64,000 bases of DNA. It comes from Furfurilactobacillus curtus (GTDB lineage Bacteria; Bacillota; Bacilli; Lactobacillales; Lactobacillaceae). The translations under genes were made by a program, and so were the position numbers. Below, piece by piece: positions 7,655 to 16,007 of this stretch (position 1 is its first letter; each line of letters begins with the position of its first letter). The notes below the pieces were generated by a model, which worked only from the letters and a program-made list of their open reading frames with translations, had not been told where the DNA came from and searched no databases. Location: positions 496,001 to 560,000 of the forward strand of contig NZ_BQXO01000002.1 of NCBI RefSeq assembly GCF_045862785.1, given 5' to 3'.

Positions 7655-9820
7655 TTAGATACTGCAACTTTCACATTCATTAGCACCGACTTCACCATCA
7701 TTATCCGTGAATGTCCGGACATAGTAAACCGACTTACAACCTTTTTTCCAAGCGTAGTAACGAAGAATGTTGAGGTCTCGAGTAGTCATTTTATCGGTGC
7801 GACCAGCTTTCCAATCGTATAGGCCTGCTGGGATGGTTGACCGCATGAACAAGGTTAAGGCCATGCCCTGATCGATGTGTTCTTGGGCGGTCGCGTACAC
7901 ATCAATGACTTTTCGCATGTCAATGTCATAAGCAGACTTGTAATATGGCATCGTGTCATTAGACAGATATGGGGCTGGGTAATAAATCTTGCCGATTTTC
8001 TTTTCCTGACGTTCTTCGATGCGGTTTACGATCGGATTCAGACTGGCTGTCGTGTCATTGATGTAAGAAATGGAACCATTTGGGGCGATTGCCATGCGGT
8101 TTTGGTGATACAAGCCGTCCGTCATGATAGCTTCTTTTAGCGCGGCCCAATCCGCCTTAGTTGGGATGAAGATTCCGTCAAACAACTTGGCAACTTTTTG
8201 GCGGCTTGGTCCCCAATCTTCGCTGATGTACTTGTCAAAGTAACTGCCATTTGCGTAATCTGATTTTTCAAAACCACCAAAAGTTTGATGACGTTGGGCG
8301 GCAATTTTGTTGGAGGCTTTTAGAGACCAGTAGTTGAGTAGCATGAAGTACACTTTAGTGAAATCTAGGGCATCTTCATCACCATATTGCATATGATTTT
8401 TGGCAAAGTAAGCATGTAACCCCATGGCACCCAAACCAATCGCATGACTCTGGTCGTTGCCGTATTGTACACTAGGCACCACGTCGATATCACTGTGGTC
8501 TGTGACGTAGGTGAGGGCGCGGACCATCGCTTCAACGGAGTGGCCGAAATCAGGTGAGGCCATCAAGTTAACGATGTTAGTGGAACCAAGGTTACAACTG
8601 ACATCTTTTCCCAAAACTTCATATTCTTGTTTGTTGTTAAGGGTTGAAGGCGTCATGACTTGGAGAATTTCAGAACACAAGTTACTCATGATGATTTTGC
8701 CATCAATCGGGTTATGCATGTTAGCCGTGTCAATGTTAACTACGTATGGGTAGCCGGATTCTTGCTGTAACTTACTGATTTCTGTTTCCAAAGTTCGGGC
8801 GCGAATTTTCTTTTTATTGATGTTCGGGTTGGCCACCAAGTTATCGTACTCTTTGGTGATATCCACGTAAGAAAATGGTGTGCCGTACTCTTTTTCGACA
8901 CTTTGCGGTGAAAAGAGGTACATGTCAGCGTCATCAGCGACTAACTGATAGAACTTATCAGGAATTGTAACCCCTAATGAGAGCGTTTTGACTCGAACTT
9001 TTTCATCGGCGTTTTCTTTCTTCGTCCCCAAAAAGCCGATGATGTCAGGATGAAAGACAGATAGATAAGCGACCCCGGCACCTTGGCGTTGGCCTAATTG
9101 ATTCGAATAGGAAAAAGAATCCTCCAACAACTTCATGACTGGTACGACGCCAGAAGCAGCGTTGGCGATGCCTTTGATGGAGGCGCCAGCTTCCCGTAAG
9201 TTTGACAGGTTAATGCCAACGCCGCCACCAATTCTAGACAACTGAAGTGCAGAGTTAATGCCCCGTCCGATCGAGTTCATGTCATCGGTTAAAGATAAGA
9301 CAAAACAGGAGACTAATTCACCGCGGCGGGCCCGGCCGGCATTTAGGAAACTAGGGGTGGCCGGTTGGTAACGCTGATGGATGATTTCATCAGCTAAATC
9401 CATGGCTAATTGTTCATCGCCGTCGGCAAAGAAAAGGGCATTCATGGCGACTCGATCAATGAAATTTTCTAAATAGGTTTGGTTATCATTGGTCCGTAAG
9501 GTGTATTGCGCATAATATTTGTAAGCAGCCATAAAGGTCTTGAAGTGGAAATTTTGGGCGCGTAAGTAGTCGTATAACTTTTCGACAAAGGCAAAATCGT
9601 ATTTCTCGAAGAAGTCCCGTTCGATGTATTCATGATCTAATAAGTAGTCGAAACGTTCCCGCAACGAACCAAACGTCATTGTATTGGGTTTGACGTTTTC
9701 ATTGATGAACGCATCGAGGGCTTGTTGGTCCTTGTCGAGTTGAATTTGACCGTTCACCGGAATGTTAATCTCGTTATTTAGGTCGTAATAAGTCACATCA
9801 GTTAAGTCTTTTAAAGCCAT
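7655..9820 (-). CDS. nrdE: Class Ib ribonucleotide reductase, large subunit
   Basis: Catalytic subunit reducing ribonucleoside diphosphates to deoxy forms. It is 721 aa from the ATG at 9820. Active-site pieces are seen: Cys in VSCFVLSL, the NLCSEI Asn-Cys-Glu segment and the C-terminal redox pair in NECESCSI, which NrdH reduces. As usual for class Ib there is no N-terminal ATP-cone. The frame opens with GTG at 9829, only one base after CTGGAGG; the ATG at 9820 has a 10-base spacing and is preferred. A small hairpin lies between nrdH and nrdE. Confidence 0.97.
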   Translation of the reverse strand: MALKDLTDVTYYDLNNEINIPVNGQIQLDKDQQALDAFINENVKPNTMTFGSLRERFDYLLDHEYIERDFFEKYDFAFVEKLYDYLRAQNFHFKTFMAAYKYYAQYTLRTNDNQTYLENFIDRVAMNALFFADGDEQLAMDLADEIIHQRYQPATPSFLNAGRARRGELVSCFVLSLTDDMNSIGRGINSALQLSRIGGGVGINLSNLREAGASIKGIANAASGVVPVMKLLEDSFSYSNQLGQRQGAGVAYLSVFHPDIIGFLGTKKENADEKVRVKTLSLGVTIPDKFYQLVADDADMYLFSPQSVEKEYGTPFSYVDITKEYDNLVANPNINKKKIRARTLETEISKLQQESGYPYVVNIDTANMHNPIDGKIIMSNLCSEILQVMTPSTLNNKQEYEVLGKDVSCNLGSTNIVNLMASPDFGHSVEAMVRALTYVTDHSDIDVVPSVQYGNDQSHAIGLGAMGLHAYFAKNHMQYGDEDALDFTKVYFMLLNYWSLKASNKIAAQRHQTFGGFEKSDYANGSYFDKYISEDWGPSRQKVAKLFDGIFIPTKADWAALKEAIMTDGLYHQNRMAIAPNGSISYINDTTASLNPIVNRIEERQEKKIGKIYYPAPYLSNDTMPYYKSAYDIDMRKVIDVYATAQEHIDQGMALTLFMRSTIPAGLYDWKAGRTDKMTTRDLNILRYYAWKKGCKSVYYVRTFTDNDGEVGANECESCSI

Positions 9821-9850
9821 GCCAGCCACGCCTCCAGATTTTTGTTAAAA

Positions 9851-9880
9851 GAAAAGACGCACGCAACGTTCACGTGCGCC
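9851..9880 (-). promoter_or_regulatory. Candidate attenuator hairpin between nrdH and nrdE
   Basis: On the minus strand CGCACG and CGTGCG can pair across a 9-base loop and are followed by TCTTTTCTTTT. This is a weak terminator-like structure inside the operon. It could lower nrdEF relative to nrdH or be a processing site. Confidence 0.4.
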
Positions 9881-9904
9881 AGAAATTACGACTTGTGTCT
9901 TTAA

Positions 9905-10138
9905 CTATGCGGTCGCAAGGCGAGCAAGTACGTCTGGTCGGAAACCAGAGACAGCATCCAAACCATTCGCATCAACCACTGGCATTGCTTGAAAGCCTCG
10001 ACCCTTTAAGTAGTCGATTAATTCAGGGTGCTGATTAATATTACGTTCTTCAAACTCCACGTTGTGTTCGGTCAAGAAACGCTTTGTCATCTTACATTGA
10101 ATGCAATTATCCTTCGTAAAAACCGTTACTTTAGCCAT
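9905..10138 (-). CDS. nrdH: NrdH-redoxin
   Basis: Glutaredoxin-like electron donor of 77 aa that reduces NrdE. The redox motif is CIQC at about residues 12-15, and the C-terminal GFRPDVL segment is the family's usual FSGFRP-type signature. The frame is open to a GTG at 10147, but the GAGGAA ribosome binding site directly abuts that codon and is 9 bases from the ATG at 10138, which is chosen. First gene of nrdHEF, under two NrdR boxes. Confidence 0.93.
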   Translation of the reverse strand: MAKVTVFTKDNCIQCKMTKRFLTEHNVEFEERNINQHPELIDYLKGRGFQAMPVVDANGLDAVSGFRPDVLARLATA

Positions 10139-10186
10139 AATGGCCACTTCCTCTCTGCGGGTGTAAATTACTTCTTGATGACTATT

Positions 10187-10214
10187 AGTATAAAGTCTGC
10201 CACCGTAAATGCAA
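10187..10214 (-). promoter_or_regulatory. Promoter of nrdHEF
   Basis: On the minus strand TTGCAT (10209-10214), a 16-base spacer and TATACT (10187-10192), about 50 bases before nrdH. The NrdR boxes lie just upstream of its -35 element. Confidence 0.65.
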
Positions 10215-10220
10215 CTAAAA

Positions 10221-10236
10221 ACACCACATTTTGTGT
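10221..10236 (-). promoter_or_regulatory. NrdR box 1
   Basis: ACACCACATTTTGTGT matches the palindromic NrdR consensus ACACWATATWTTGTGT in both outer arms. NrdR represses ribonucleotide reductase genes when (d)ATP is high. Confidence 0.85.
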
Positions 10237-10253
10237 CGTCTTTTTGAAGATGA

Positions 10254-10269
10254 CCACAAGATATGGTGT
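10254..10269 (-). promoter_or_regulatory. NrdR box 2
   Basis: CCACAAGATATGGTGT matches the NrdR consensus at 12 of 16 positions and starts 33 bp from box 1. That is about three helical turns, the usual spacing of paired boxes. Confidence 0.75.
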
Positions 10270-10362
10270 GCGAGTAAGGCTGGTCGATTTTAAATTTTTT
10301 TCGCGTTGCAAGTGAGCGTCAATCCCGTAAAATAAAATCAGAAATGAGGTCAATGACAAGCA

Positions 10363-10977
10363 ATGAATAATCATTATTATACGCCAAATCCGGAGACAGT
10401 CCACCACGAAGCGACGTGGAATTTTCAATTATTAGGTCACGAATTGCATTTCACCACGGACAATGGTGTTTTCTCAAAGCGCACGGTTGACTATGGTTCA
10501 CGTGTTTTATTAAGCACCGTTGATCTAGACCACGTTCCGTCAGGTAAGGTTTTAGATCTCGGATGTGGTTACGGCCCAATTGGGCTAGCAGTGGCTGCAG
10601 CCTACCCGGAGCGACAACTTGATTTAGTCGATGTTAACGAGCGTGCGCTAGCGCTGGCCAGGCGAAATGCAATACAAAATCAATTAACCAATACTCACAT
10701 CTTTACGTCAGATCGTTATGAAGCGGTCACCGAACAGTACGCAGCGATTTTAACGAATCCGCCGGTGCGGGCTGGCAAGCAAATTGTTGACGATATGATC
10801 ACCGGTGCCCAAGGTCATTTAGTTATTGGTGGTGCCTTAACGGTGGTGCTACAAAAAAAGCAAGGCGCACCATCGGCAAAGAAACTAATGGCCGCGACGT
10901 TTGGTAATTGTGAAGTGGTCAAAAAAGATAAAGGCTACTATATCTTGCGGTCAGTTTTGACGGAGCCAGCGGCATGA
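10363..10977 (+). CDS. Class I SAM-dependent methyltransferase (RsmC/YbxB-like)
   Basis: A 204-aa protein with the Rossmann SAM-binding motif VLDLGCGYGPIG (around residues 63-74), the acidic loop DLVDVNERAL and the target-base motif NPPVRAGK. This NPP(V/I)RAGK form is typical of the RsmC-like single-domain proteins thought to methylate guanine in 16S rRNA; the exact site is not shown here. Its stop overlaps the tadA start (ATGA), so the two are translationally coupled. A weak GAGGT lies 12 bases before the ATG. Confidence 0.88.
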   Translation: MNNHYYTPNPETVHHEATWNFQLLGHELHFTTDNGVFSKRTVDYGSRVLLSTVDLDHVPSGKVLDLGCGYGPIGLAVAAAYPERQLDLVDVNERALALARRNAIQNQLTNTHIFTSDRYEAVTEQYAAILTNPPVRAGKQIVDDMITGAQGHLVIGGALTVVLQKKQGAPSAKKLMAATFGNCEVVKKDKGYYILRSVLTEPAA

Positions 10978-11486
10978 GCAATCGTCAAAGCATCGAATTG
11001 ACAGACGACCAAATTGACTTTGGCATGCGAGAAGCTTTGGCGCAGGCACGGATTGCTGGTAGCGTGGGCGAAGTTCCCATTGGCGCGGTCGTGATGCATG
11101 AAGGCCAAATTGTTGGTCGCGGATATAATTTGCGGGAGCACGCCCAAGATGCCACTTTACATGCTGAGATAATGGCCATCAGTGAAGCCAATCACACGTT
11201 AAAGACGTGGCGTTTGTCGGACTGTCAGTTATTTGTCACCATTGAGCCATGTCCGATGTGTAGTGGCGCAATCATTAATGCGCGGGTTGGCGCGGTCTAT
11301 TTTGGCGCTCGCGACCCTAAAGCTGGAACGGTGCGTTCGCTTTACCAATTGCTGGAGGATGGGCGGTTCAATCATCAAGTTGAGGTTCATGAAGGCATCA
11401 TGGCTGAAGCTGCTAGTGGTTTGATGCAAACGTTCTTTAAAGCAATTCGTTTGGGGCGTGGTAAGCCTAAGCCGCGACAACATTAA
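10974..11486 (+). CDS. tadA: tRNA adenosine-34 deaminase
   Basis: Converts wobble adenosine to inosine in tRNA-Arg(ACG). It is 170 aa. Zinc and catalytic residues are seen in HAEIM (His-Ala-Glu) and PCPMCSGAI (PCxxC), with NARVGAVYFGA after them. It starts in the last bases of the methyltransferase gene. The order methyltransferase, tadA, SRP RNA, dnaX is a conserved Bacillota arrangement. Confidence 0.95.
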   Translation: MSNRQSIELTDDQIDFGMREALAQARIAGSVGEVPIGAVVMHEGQIVGRGYNLREHAQDATLHAEIMAISEANHTLKTWRLSDCQLFVTIEPCPMCSGAIINARVGAVYFGARDPKAGTVRSLYQLLEDGRFNHQVEVHEGIMAEAASGLMQTFFKAIRLGRGKPKPRQH

Positions 11487-11551
11487 TTTTTATCGGGATG
11501 TTTTCGGACAAAGTGGTGGCAATTTTGGGATGAGTAAGGTAGTATATATAG

Positions 11552-11652
11552 TTGCCGAAAGGCCATGAGGCAAGGTCGCCCTCACGAATTGTGTCAGGAC
11601 CGGAAGGTAGCAGCACTAAGTCTGCGGCGGTTTGTGCTTCATGTTTATAAGA
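11552..11652 (+). ncRNA. ffs: Signal recognition particle RNA (short, 4.5S type)
   Basis: The apical domain is unmistakable: GTGTCAGGACCGGAAGGTA then GCAGCAC, holding the GGAA tetraloop and the asymmetric internal loop bound by Ffh. Flanks TGAGGCAAGGTCGCC and GGCGGTTTGTGCTTCA pair to close the helix. No Alu domain is evident, so this is the short form of lactobacilli. The 5' end is estimated. It lies between tadA and dnaX as in related genomes and is followed by a terminator. Confidence 0.92.
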
Positions 11653-11659
11653 CATTAAC

Positions 11660-11690
11660 GCGTTTGGCCATGGGCTGAACGCTTTTTATT
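11660..11690 (+). terminator. Terminator of the SRP RNA gene
   Basis: A 10-bp stem (GCGTTTGGCC with GGCTGAACGC, two G-U pairs) with a 3-base loop is followed by TTTTTATTT. Confidence 0.8.
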
Positions 11691-11757
11691 TACGTCAAAA
11701 ACCAGTATACTGTTAAGAGAATTTTGTTGGTTTAATCGGAGAATGGAGACGGATCGC

Positions 11758-13677
11758 ATGAGCTATCAGGCACTTTATCGCGTGTGGCGACCGCAACGAT
11801 TTGACGAAATTGTTGGGCAACAAGTCATTACGCAAACATTAAAAAATGCCATTATGACGAATCAGACTAGTCACGCCTATCTTTTTTGTGGCCCGCGGGG
11901 GACCGGAAAGACGTCAGCGGCGAAGATTTTTGCCAAGGCGATTAACTGTCCCAACCAGCAGGACGGGGAACCGTGTAACCATTGTGAAATTTGTCAGGCA
12001 ATTACGGATGGCACCTTGAATGATGTTATCGAAATTGATGCGGCTTCTAATAATGGTGTTGAAGAGATTCGTGATATTCGGGATAAGGCGAAATACGCGC
12101 CAACTCAAGCAACCTATAAAATCTATATCATTGATGAAGTTCATATGTTATCTACTGGCGCCTTCAATGCCCTATTGAAAACGCTCGAAGAACCGCCAGC
12201 TAACGTGATCTTTATCTTGGCGACCACAGAACCACAAAAAATTCCGGCGACGATTATCTCGCGCACGCAACGGTTTGATTTTAAACGGATCACAGCTCAA
12301 GAAGCGATCGATCGCATGACGTTTATCTTGGACCAAAAACAAGTGAGTTACGAGGCTGATGCCTTACGCGTTATTGCTAATGCGGCTGAAGGTGGCATGC
12401 GCGATGCTTTGAGCATTTTAGATCAGACCCTTTCCTTTGGCGACAATATCGTAACCCTAACTAATGCCTTGCTAGTCACGGGGAGTGTGACAGAGTCACT
12501 GTTGACTGATTACGTCGCAAAAGTTGTTGACCACGATCCGACCGCTGGGTTAGCCGCACTGCAGAAAGTTCTCGATGATGGGAAAGACGCGGGCCGCTTT
12601 GTCGAAGATTTAATTAGCTATGTGCGTGACTTGTTGTTGTACCAAGAAGCCCCCGCGATGGTGACCGGCAGTGATCGAAACAATGAAGCGTTTCAGCAAT
12701 TGAGCCAGTCAACAGCGCCTGATGTGTTCTATCAAATGATCAACGCGCTGAATGAGGTTTCCACACAGTTACGGTTTACCACGCATCCAGATGTCTATTT
12801 GGAAGTCTTAACGGTAAAATTGGCGCAGATTAAAGCACATGCTGATCAGTCAGTCCCCATTACAGATGGCGCGACGCCAGCAACGTCAACGACCGATTCA
12901 GCATCGGTTGTCGCACTGCAACAACAGGTCACCGTGCTCAAACAACAGTTAGCGCAATTGATGAGTGAACCAGCTACCAAAACAGCCATTGTCCAAGCTA
13001 CTCCTGACGATAGCACAGCTACAACTACTTCGATGTCAGCTAGTTCATCACCAGTCCGATCAGCTAAGTCAGCCGGACAAGCTAAAGCTAAACCAGCGTC
13101 CCCAGCTAGCCATCAAGGAAGTGGCGTCAATTTGGCTAAAATTTATCCGGTGCTACGGTCAGCAACTAAGCGTGACCTAGATGCGATGCGGGAGGTCTGG
13201 GATCAATTGTTGGGGATGTTACCCATCACGCAGCGTGCGATGATGAATGTCTCCAAGCCAGTAGCCGCCAGTGGCGAAGGAGTTATCGTCTCCTTTAGTT
13301 ATTCGTTTTTCTTTGATAAGGCGGCCAGCGATGATGAACTTCGACAAACCTTGCAGGATGATCTTAATCGATTGACGGGTGAAGTGACAACGGTTTTATT
13401 CGTACCAGAGGACCAGTGGCCGCAGATTCGCAAGGATTTCTTAACTGATCACAAAGACGAATTAACTACTGGTAGTGACACGAATAACACGTCAGCCAGT
13501 TCGCAAGCTGTTGTGACAACGGCTGATTCGATGGCAACTGCGCCAAACGTGGGTAGTTCTGAGGATGTCCAGTCGACTGATGAAGAAAATGATGGCATTA
13601 GTGAACCAGTGAATGATATTGTTGCTAAAGCCCAAGCAATTTTTGGCGCCGATAATGTGACCGTTAAAGATGATTAA
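11758..13677 (+). CDS. dnaX: DNA polymerase III subunits gamma and tau
   Basis: Clamp-loader ATPase that places the sliding clamp and organises the replisome. It is 639 aa from the ATG at 11758 (MSYQALYRVWRP, the family's usual N-terminus), 9 bases after GGAG; an ATG at 11743 sits too close to its upstream GGAG. Walker A is GPRGTGKTS near residue 46, four zinc Cys lie near 64-79 (CPNQ...CNHCEIC), the sensor-1 region holds ATTEPQKIP and then SRTQRF. A Ser/Thr/Ala/Gln-rich linker (about 385-455) joins the tau domain. No obvious frameshift site for gamma was found. Confidence 0.96.
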   Translation: MSYQALYRVWRPQRFDEIVGQQVITQTLKNAIMTNQTSHAYLFCGPRGTGKTSAAKIFAKAINCPNQQDGEPCNHCEICQAITDGTLNDVIEIDAASNNGVEEIRDIRDKAKYAPTQATYKIYIIDEVHMLSTGAFNALLKTLEEPPANVIFILATTEPQKIPATIISRTQRFDFKRITAQEAIDRMTFILDQKQVSYEADALRVIANAAEGGMRDALSILDQTLSFGDNIVTLTNALLVTGSVTESLLTDYVAKVVDHDPTAGLAALQKVLDDGKDAGRFVEDLISYVRDLLLYQEAPAMVTGSDRNNEAFQQLSQSTAPDVFYQMINALNEVSTQLRFTTHPDVYLEVLTVKLAQIKAHADQSVPITDGATPATSTTDSASVVALQQQVTVLKQQLAQLMSEPATKTAIVQATPDDSTATTTSMSASSSPVRSAKSAGQAKAKPASPASHQGSGVNLAKIYPVLRSATKRDLDAMREVWDQLLGMLPITQRAMMNVSKPVAASGEGVIVSFSYSFFFDKAASDDELRQTLQDDLNRLTGEVTTVLFVPEDQWPQIRKDFLTDHKDELTTGSDTNNTSASSQAVVTTADSMATAPNVGSSEDVQSTDEENDGISEPVNDIVAKAQAIFGADNVTVKDD

Positions 13678-13716
13678 GGTAATGTCGTTAAAAACATTTT
13701 ATGGAGGTAACAACTT

Positions 13717-14022
13717 ATGATGGGTGGCAATATGCAAAGCTTGATGCGTCAAGCACAAAAGATGCAAAAACAAATGAAGGTCGATCAGGAAAAATTAAAC
13801 GCGCAGACGTTTACCGGCAAAGCACCTGATGATTTAGTGACGGCAACCTTTACTGGGGAACACAAGATGACTGATTTGGTCGTCAACCCAGCTGCAATCG
13901 ACCCAGATGATCCCGATATGTTGGCTGACATGGTACTGGCAGCGGTTAACGATGCCATGAGCCAAATTGATGAAGCGACGCAAGCCACCATGGGGAAATA
14001 TTCCCGTGGTATGGGCCTGTAG
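13717..14022 (+). CDS. ybaB: YbaB/EbfC nucleoid-associated protein
   Basis: A 101-aa dimeric DNA-binding protein of the YbaB/EbfC family. It starts with a Met/Gln/Lys-rich helix (SLMRQAQKMQKQM) and has the conserved core VTATFTGEHKMTDLVV and PDMLADMVLAAVNDA. GGAGG lies 9 bases before the ATG. It sits between dnaX and recR as in most Bacillota, and is probably co-transcribed with them. Confidence 0.92.
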   Translation: MMGGNMQSLMRQAQKMQKQMKVDQEKLNAQTFTGKAPDDLVTATFTGEHKMTDLVVNPAAIDPDDPDMLADMVLAAVNDAMSQIDEATQATMGKYSRGMGL

Positions 14023-14044
14023 TCAGGTGTAAGTGAGGTAGAGA

Positions 14045-14644
14045 ATGGATTACCCAGAGCCAATTGCCCAACTGATTGAAAGCTATATGAAGTTGCCAGG
14101 AATTGGAGCCAAAACAGCCACCCGGTTGGCTTTTTACACGATTGATATGGATAGTGATGATGTCACTGGTTTTGCGAAATCCTTAATTTCAGCGAAGCGT
14201 GATCTGCATTTTTGTTCGATTTGTGGCAATATTACGGAAGCGGATCCGTGTGTCATTTGTTCGGATAAGACCCGCGACCAGACAACCATTTTGGTGGTTG
14301 AAGAACCCAAGGACATCATGTCGATGGAAGCAATGCGTGAGTATCATGGATTGTATCATGTCTTGCATGGGGTGCTTTCGCCAATTGAAGGCAAGGGACC
14401 TGAGGATATCAATATCACCAGTTTAGTTAAACGCTTGCAGGAGCACAGCGAAGTTCAAGAAGTTATTGTTGCCACTAACGCAACGCCAGAAGGAGAAGCA
14501 ACCGCAATGTATCTATCACGGTTGATTAAGCCAGCGGGAATCAAGGTTACGCGACTGGCCCATGGACTATCCGTCGGTTCCGACATTGATTATGCGGATG
14601 AAGTGACTTTATTGAAAGCTGTTGAAGGACGTACAGAAATGTAA
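14045..14644 (+). CDS. recR: Recombination mediator RecR
   Basis: Works with RecO (and RecF) to load RecA on gapped DNA. It is 199 aa, full length: helix-hairpin-helix (LPGIGAKTATRLAFY, residues 18-32), Cys4 zinc finger (CSICGNI then CVIC, about 57-72), and a Toprim domain beginning TTILVVEEPKD. It lies 22 bases after ybaB. Confidence 0.96.
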   Translation: MDYPEPIAQLIESYMKLPGIGAKTATRLAFYTIDMDSDDVTGFAKSLISAKRDLHFCSICGNITEADPCVICSDKTRDQTTILVVEEPKDIMSMEAMREYHGLYHVLHGVLSPIEGKGPEDINITSLVKRLQEHSEVQEVIVATNATPEGEATAMYLSRLIKPAGIKVTRLAHGLSVGSDIDYADEVTLLKAVEGRTEM

Positions 14645-14668
14645 AGGGTCTCACTTTATGGAGGAGTA

Positions 14669-14920
14669 ATGATGTGGTTTAGTCATCGGCGTTCACGAAT
14701 GCGCGCGCAATATAATGAAGTCCTCCTGGATGATATCGATTATGCTAAGCGCGTCTGGGATCGGGCAACAGAAACTCAAAATGCCGTCGTTGAGGATGAC
14801 AATGGACGTGAATTAATCGCCCAAACTGCCTTAGCACGACAAAAATATTTATTATTGTTTCGCGAGGCTCGGATTCGTCAGGTCCGCGGTCGGTTGCAAG
14901 CTTCTGTATTTGATGAATAA
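14669..14920 (+). CDS. yaaL: YaaL family protein (DUF2508)
   Basis: An 83-aa protein of unknown function, rich in charged residues and predicted mainly helical, with the family's AKRVWDRA and ARQKYLLLFREAR segments. GGAGGAG precedes two adjacent ATG codons. yaaL follows recR in many Bacillota and is usually followed by tmk and holB. Here the operon ends at a strong terminator instead. Confidence 0.85.
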   Translation: MMWFSHRRSRMRAQYNEVLLDDIDYAKRVWDRATETQNAVVEDDNGRELIAQTALARQKYLLLFREARIRQVRGRLQASVFDE

Positions 14921-14961
14921 AGTATCTATTTTGATAACTTTTATATTACTTCTTTGTAACG

Positions 14962-14996
14962 ACTGTGAATTTTAAAGTAATTCACAGTTTTTTTTT
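14962..14996 (+). terminator. Terminator of the dnaX-recR-yaaL operon
   Basis: Perfect 10-bp stem ACTGTGAATT / AATTCACAGT (14962-14971 with 14979-14988), 7-base loop, then a run of nine T. Confidence 0.95.
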
Positions 14997-15014
14997 GTAT
15001 GATAGTATTGCTGT

Positions 15015-15031
15015 ATTCTTATTTTAAGAAT
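15015..15031. promoter_or_regulatory. Inverted repeat in the upstream region of the exopolysaccharide triad
   Basis: ATTCTTA and TAAGAAT are perfect inverted arms around TTT, 50 bases before the Wzz-like gene. This could be an operator. No clear sigma-A promoter could be fixed beside it. Confidence 0.35.
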
Positions 15032-15080
15032 GCGGTTGCGGTAAACTACATAAGTATCTGAGGAATTAAGGAGTTTGGTT

Positions 15081-15980
15081 ATGGAACAAAACATGAGCCT
15101 AATGCAGGCTTGGCGCGTGGTTCAGAAGCACTTTTTGGGAATCGTTTTACTAGGAATTATTGCTGGGGCAGCCGTTTGGGCCACCGCGACGTTTGTGATG
15201 ACACCTAAATACAGTGCCAACACACAAATTTTGGTTAGTCGGAAGAGCGACAACAGTACTAACAATGGCGCGCAATATTCGGATCAACAAGCGGATATTC
15301 AAATGATCACGACCTACAAAGATATCATTACGAATCCGGTGATTTTAAACGGTGTGAGTCGCGAACTGGCCCATCCTGCTAAAATTGTGGAACAACCAGC
15401 GGTAAAGGCCAAGTATCGAACGAATGCGGATGGCACCCGAATTCTGGTGCAAGCTGCTAAGCCAGCGGTGACACGATCAAGTAGTGCGCAAACTTACAAC
15501 GTTTCACCAACACAACTGAAAAAAGCAATTAGTATCAGCAATCAACAGAACTCGCAGGTCTTTGCGGTGACTGTAAAAGCTACTGATCCGGCCGAAGCGG
15601 CCCGGATTGCCAATGTGACGGCCCAGGTCTTTAAACGACAAATTAAATCAATTTTATCTGTGAATAATGTGACCATTGTTTCCAAAGCAGTCGCAAATCC
15701 AACAAAGATTTCTCCACGTACAACTTTATTAACGGTGGCTGGTATTGTTCTTGGACTAATGCTAGGTCTGGTTATTGCCTTTGTTCGTGAATTGACTGAT
15801 CGGACGGTTAAAGACGAAGCAGCTTTGAATGAGATGCTGGGATTGACTAACTTAGGGCATGTGACCCGAATTTCTGGTCAACAGAAGATTACCAAGGTGA
15901 TTGCTGATGTCCTACAACCTCGGTCTGACAGTAATAGTGGCCGTAGTGGAGAACCAAAGCATTTATCAAGTCGAGTTTAG
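15081..15980 (+). CDS. Wzz/CapA-type chain length determinant and kinase activator
   Basis: Membrane adaptor of 299 aa that sets polysaccharide chain length and activates the partner tyrosine kinase. A first membrane helix lies at about residues 17-38, a large extracellular Wzz domain follows, and a second helix (LLTVAGIVLGLMLGLVIAFV) lies near 218-237 before a cytosolic tail. AAGGAG is 7 bases before the ATG at 15081; an in-frame TTG at 15075 is too close. It is the first of the Wzz, kinase, phosphatase triad. Confidence 0.9.
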   Translation: MEQNMSLMQAWRVVQKHFLGIVLLGIIAGAAVWATATFVMTPKYSANTQILVSRKSDNSTNNGAQYSDQQADIQMITTYKDIITNPVILNGVSRELAHPAKIVEQPAVKAKYRTNADGTRILVQAAKPAVTRSSSAQTYNVSPTQLKKAISISNQQNSQVFAVTVKATDPAEAARIANVTAQVFKRQIKSILSVNNVTIVSKAVANPTKISPRTTLLTVAGIVLGLMLGLVIAFVRELTDRTVKDEAALNEMLGLTNLGHVTRISGQQKITKVIADVLQPRSDSNSGRSGEPKHLSSRV

Positions 15981-16007
15981 CAGCGTTATAGGTTGAAGGA
16001 GAGAAAA

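Noticed and set aside
11743..11757. ATG at 11743 as dnaX start
   Set aside because: It lies one base after its GGAG, and the family N-terminus begins at the ATG at 11758, which has a proper spacing.
11743..13677. Programmed frameshift for gamma in dnaX
   Set aside because: No A-rich slippery heptamer followed by a stem was seen in the expected region.
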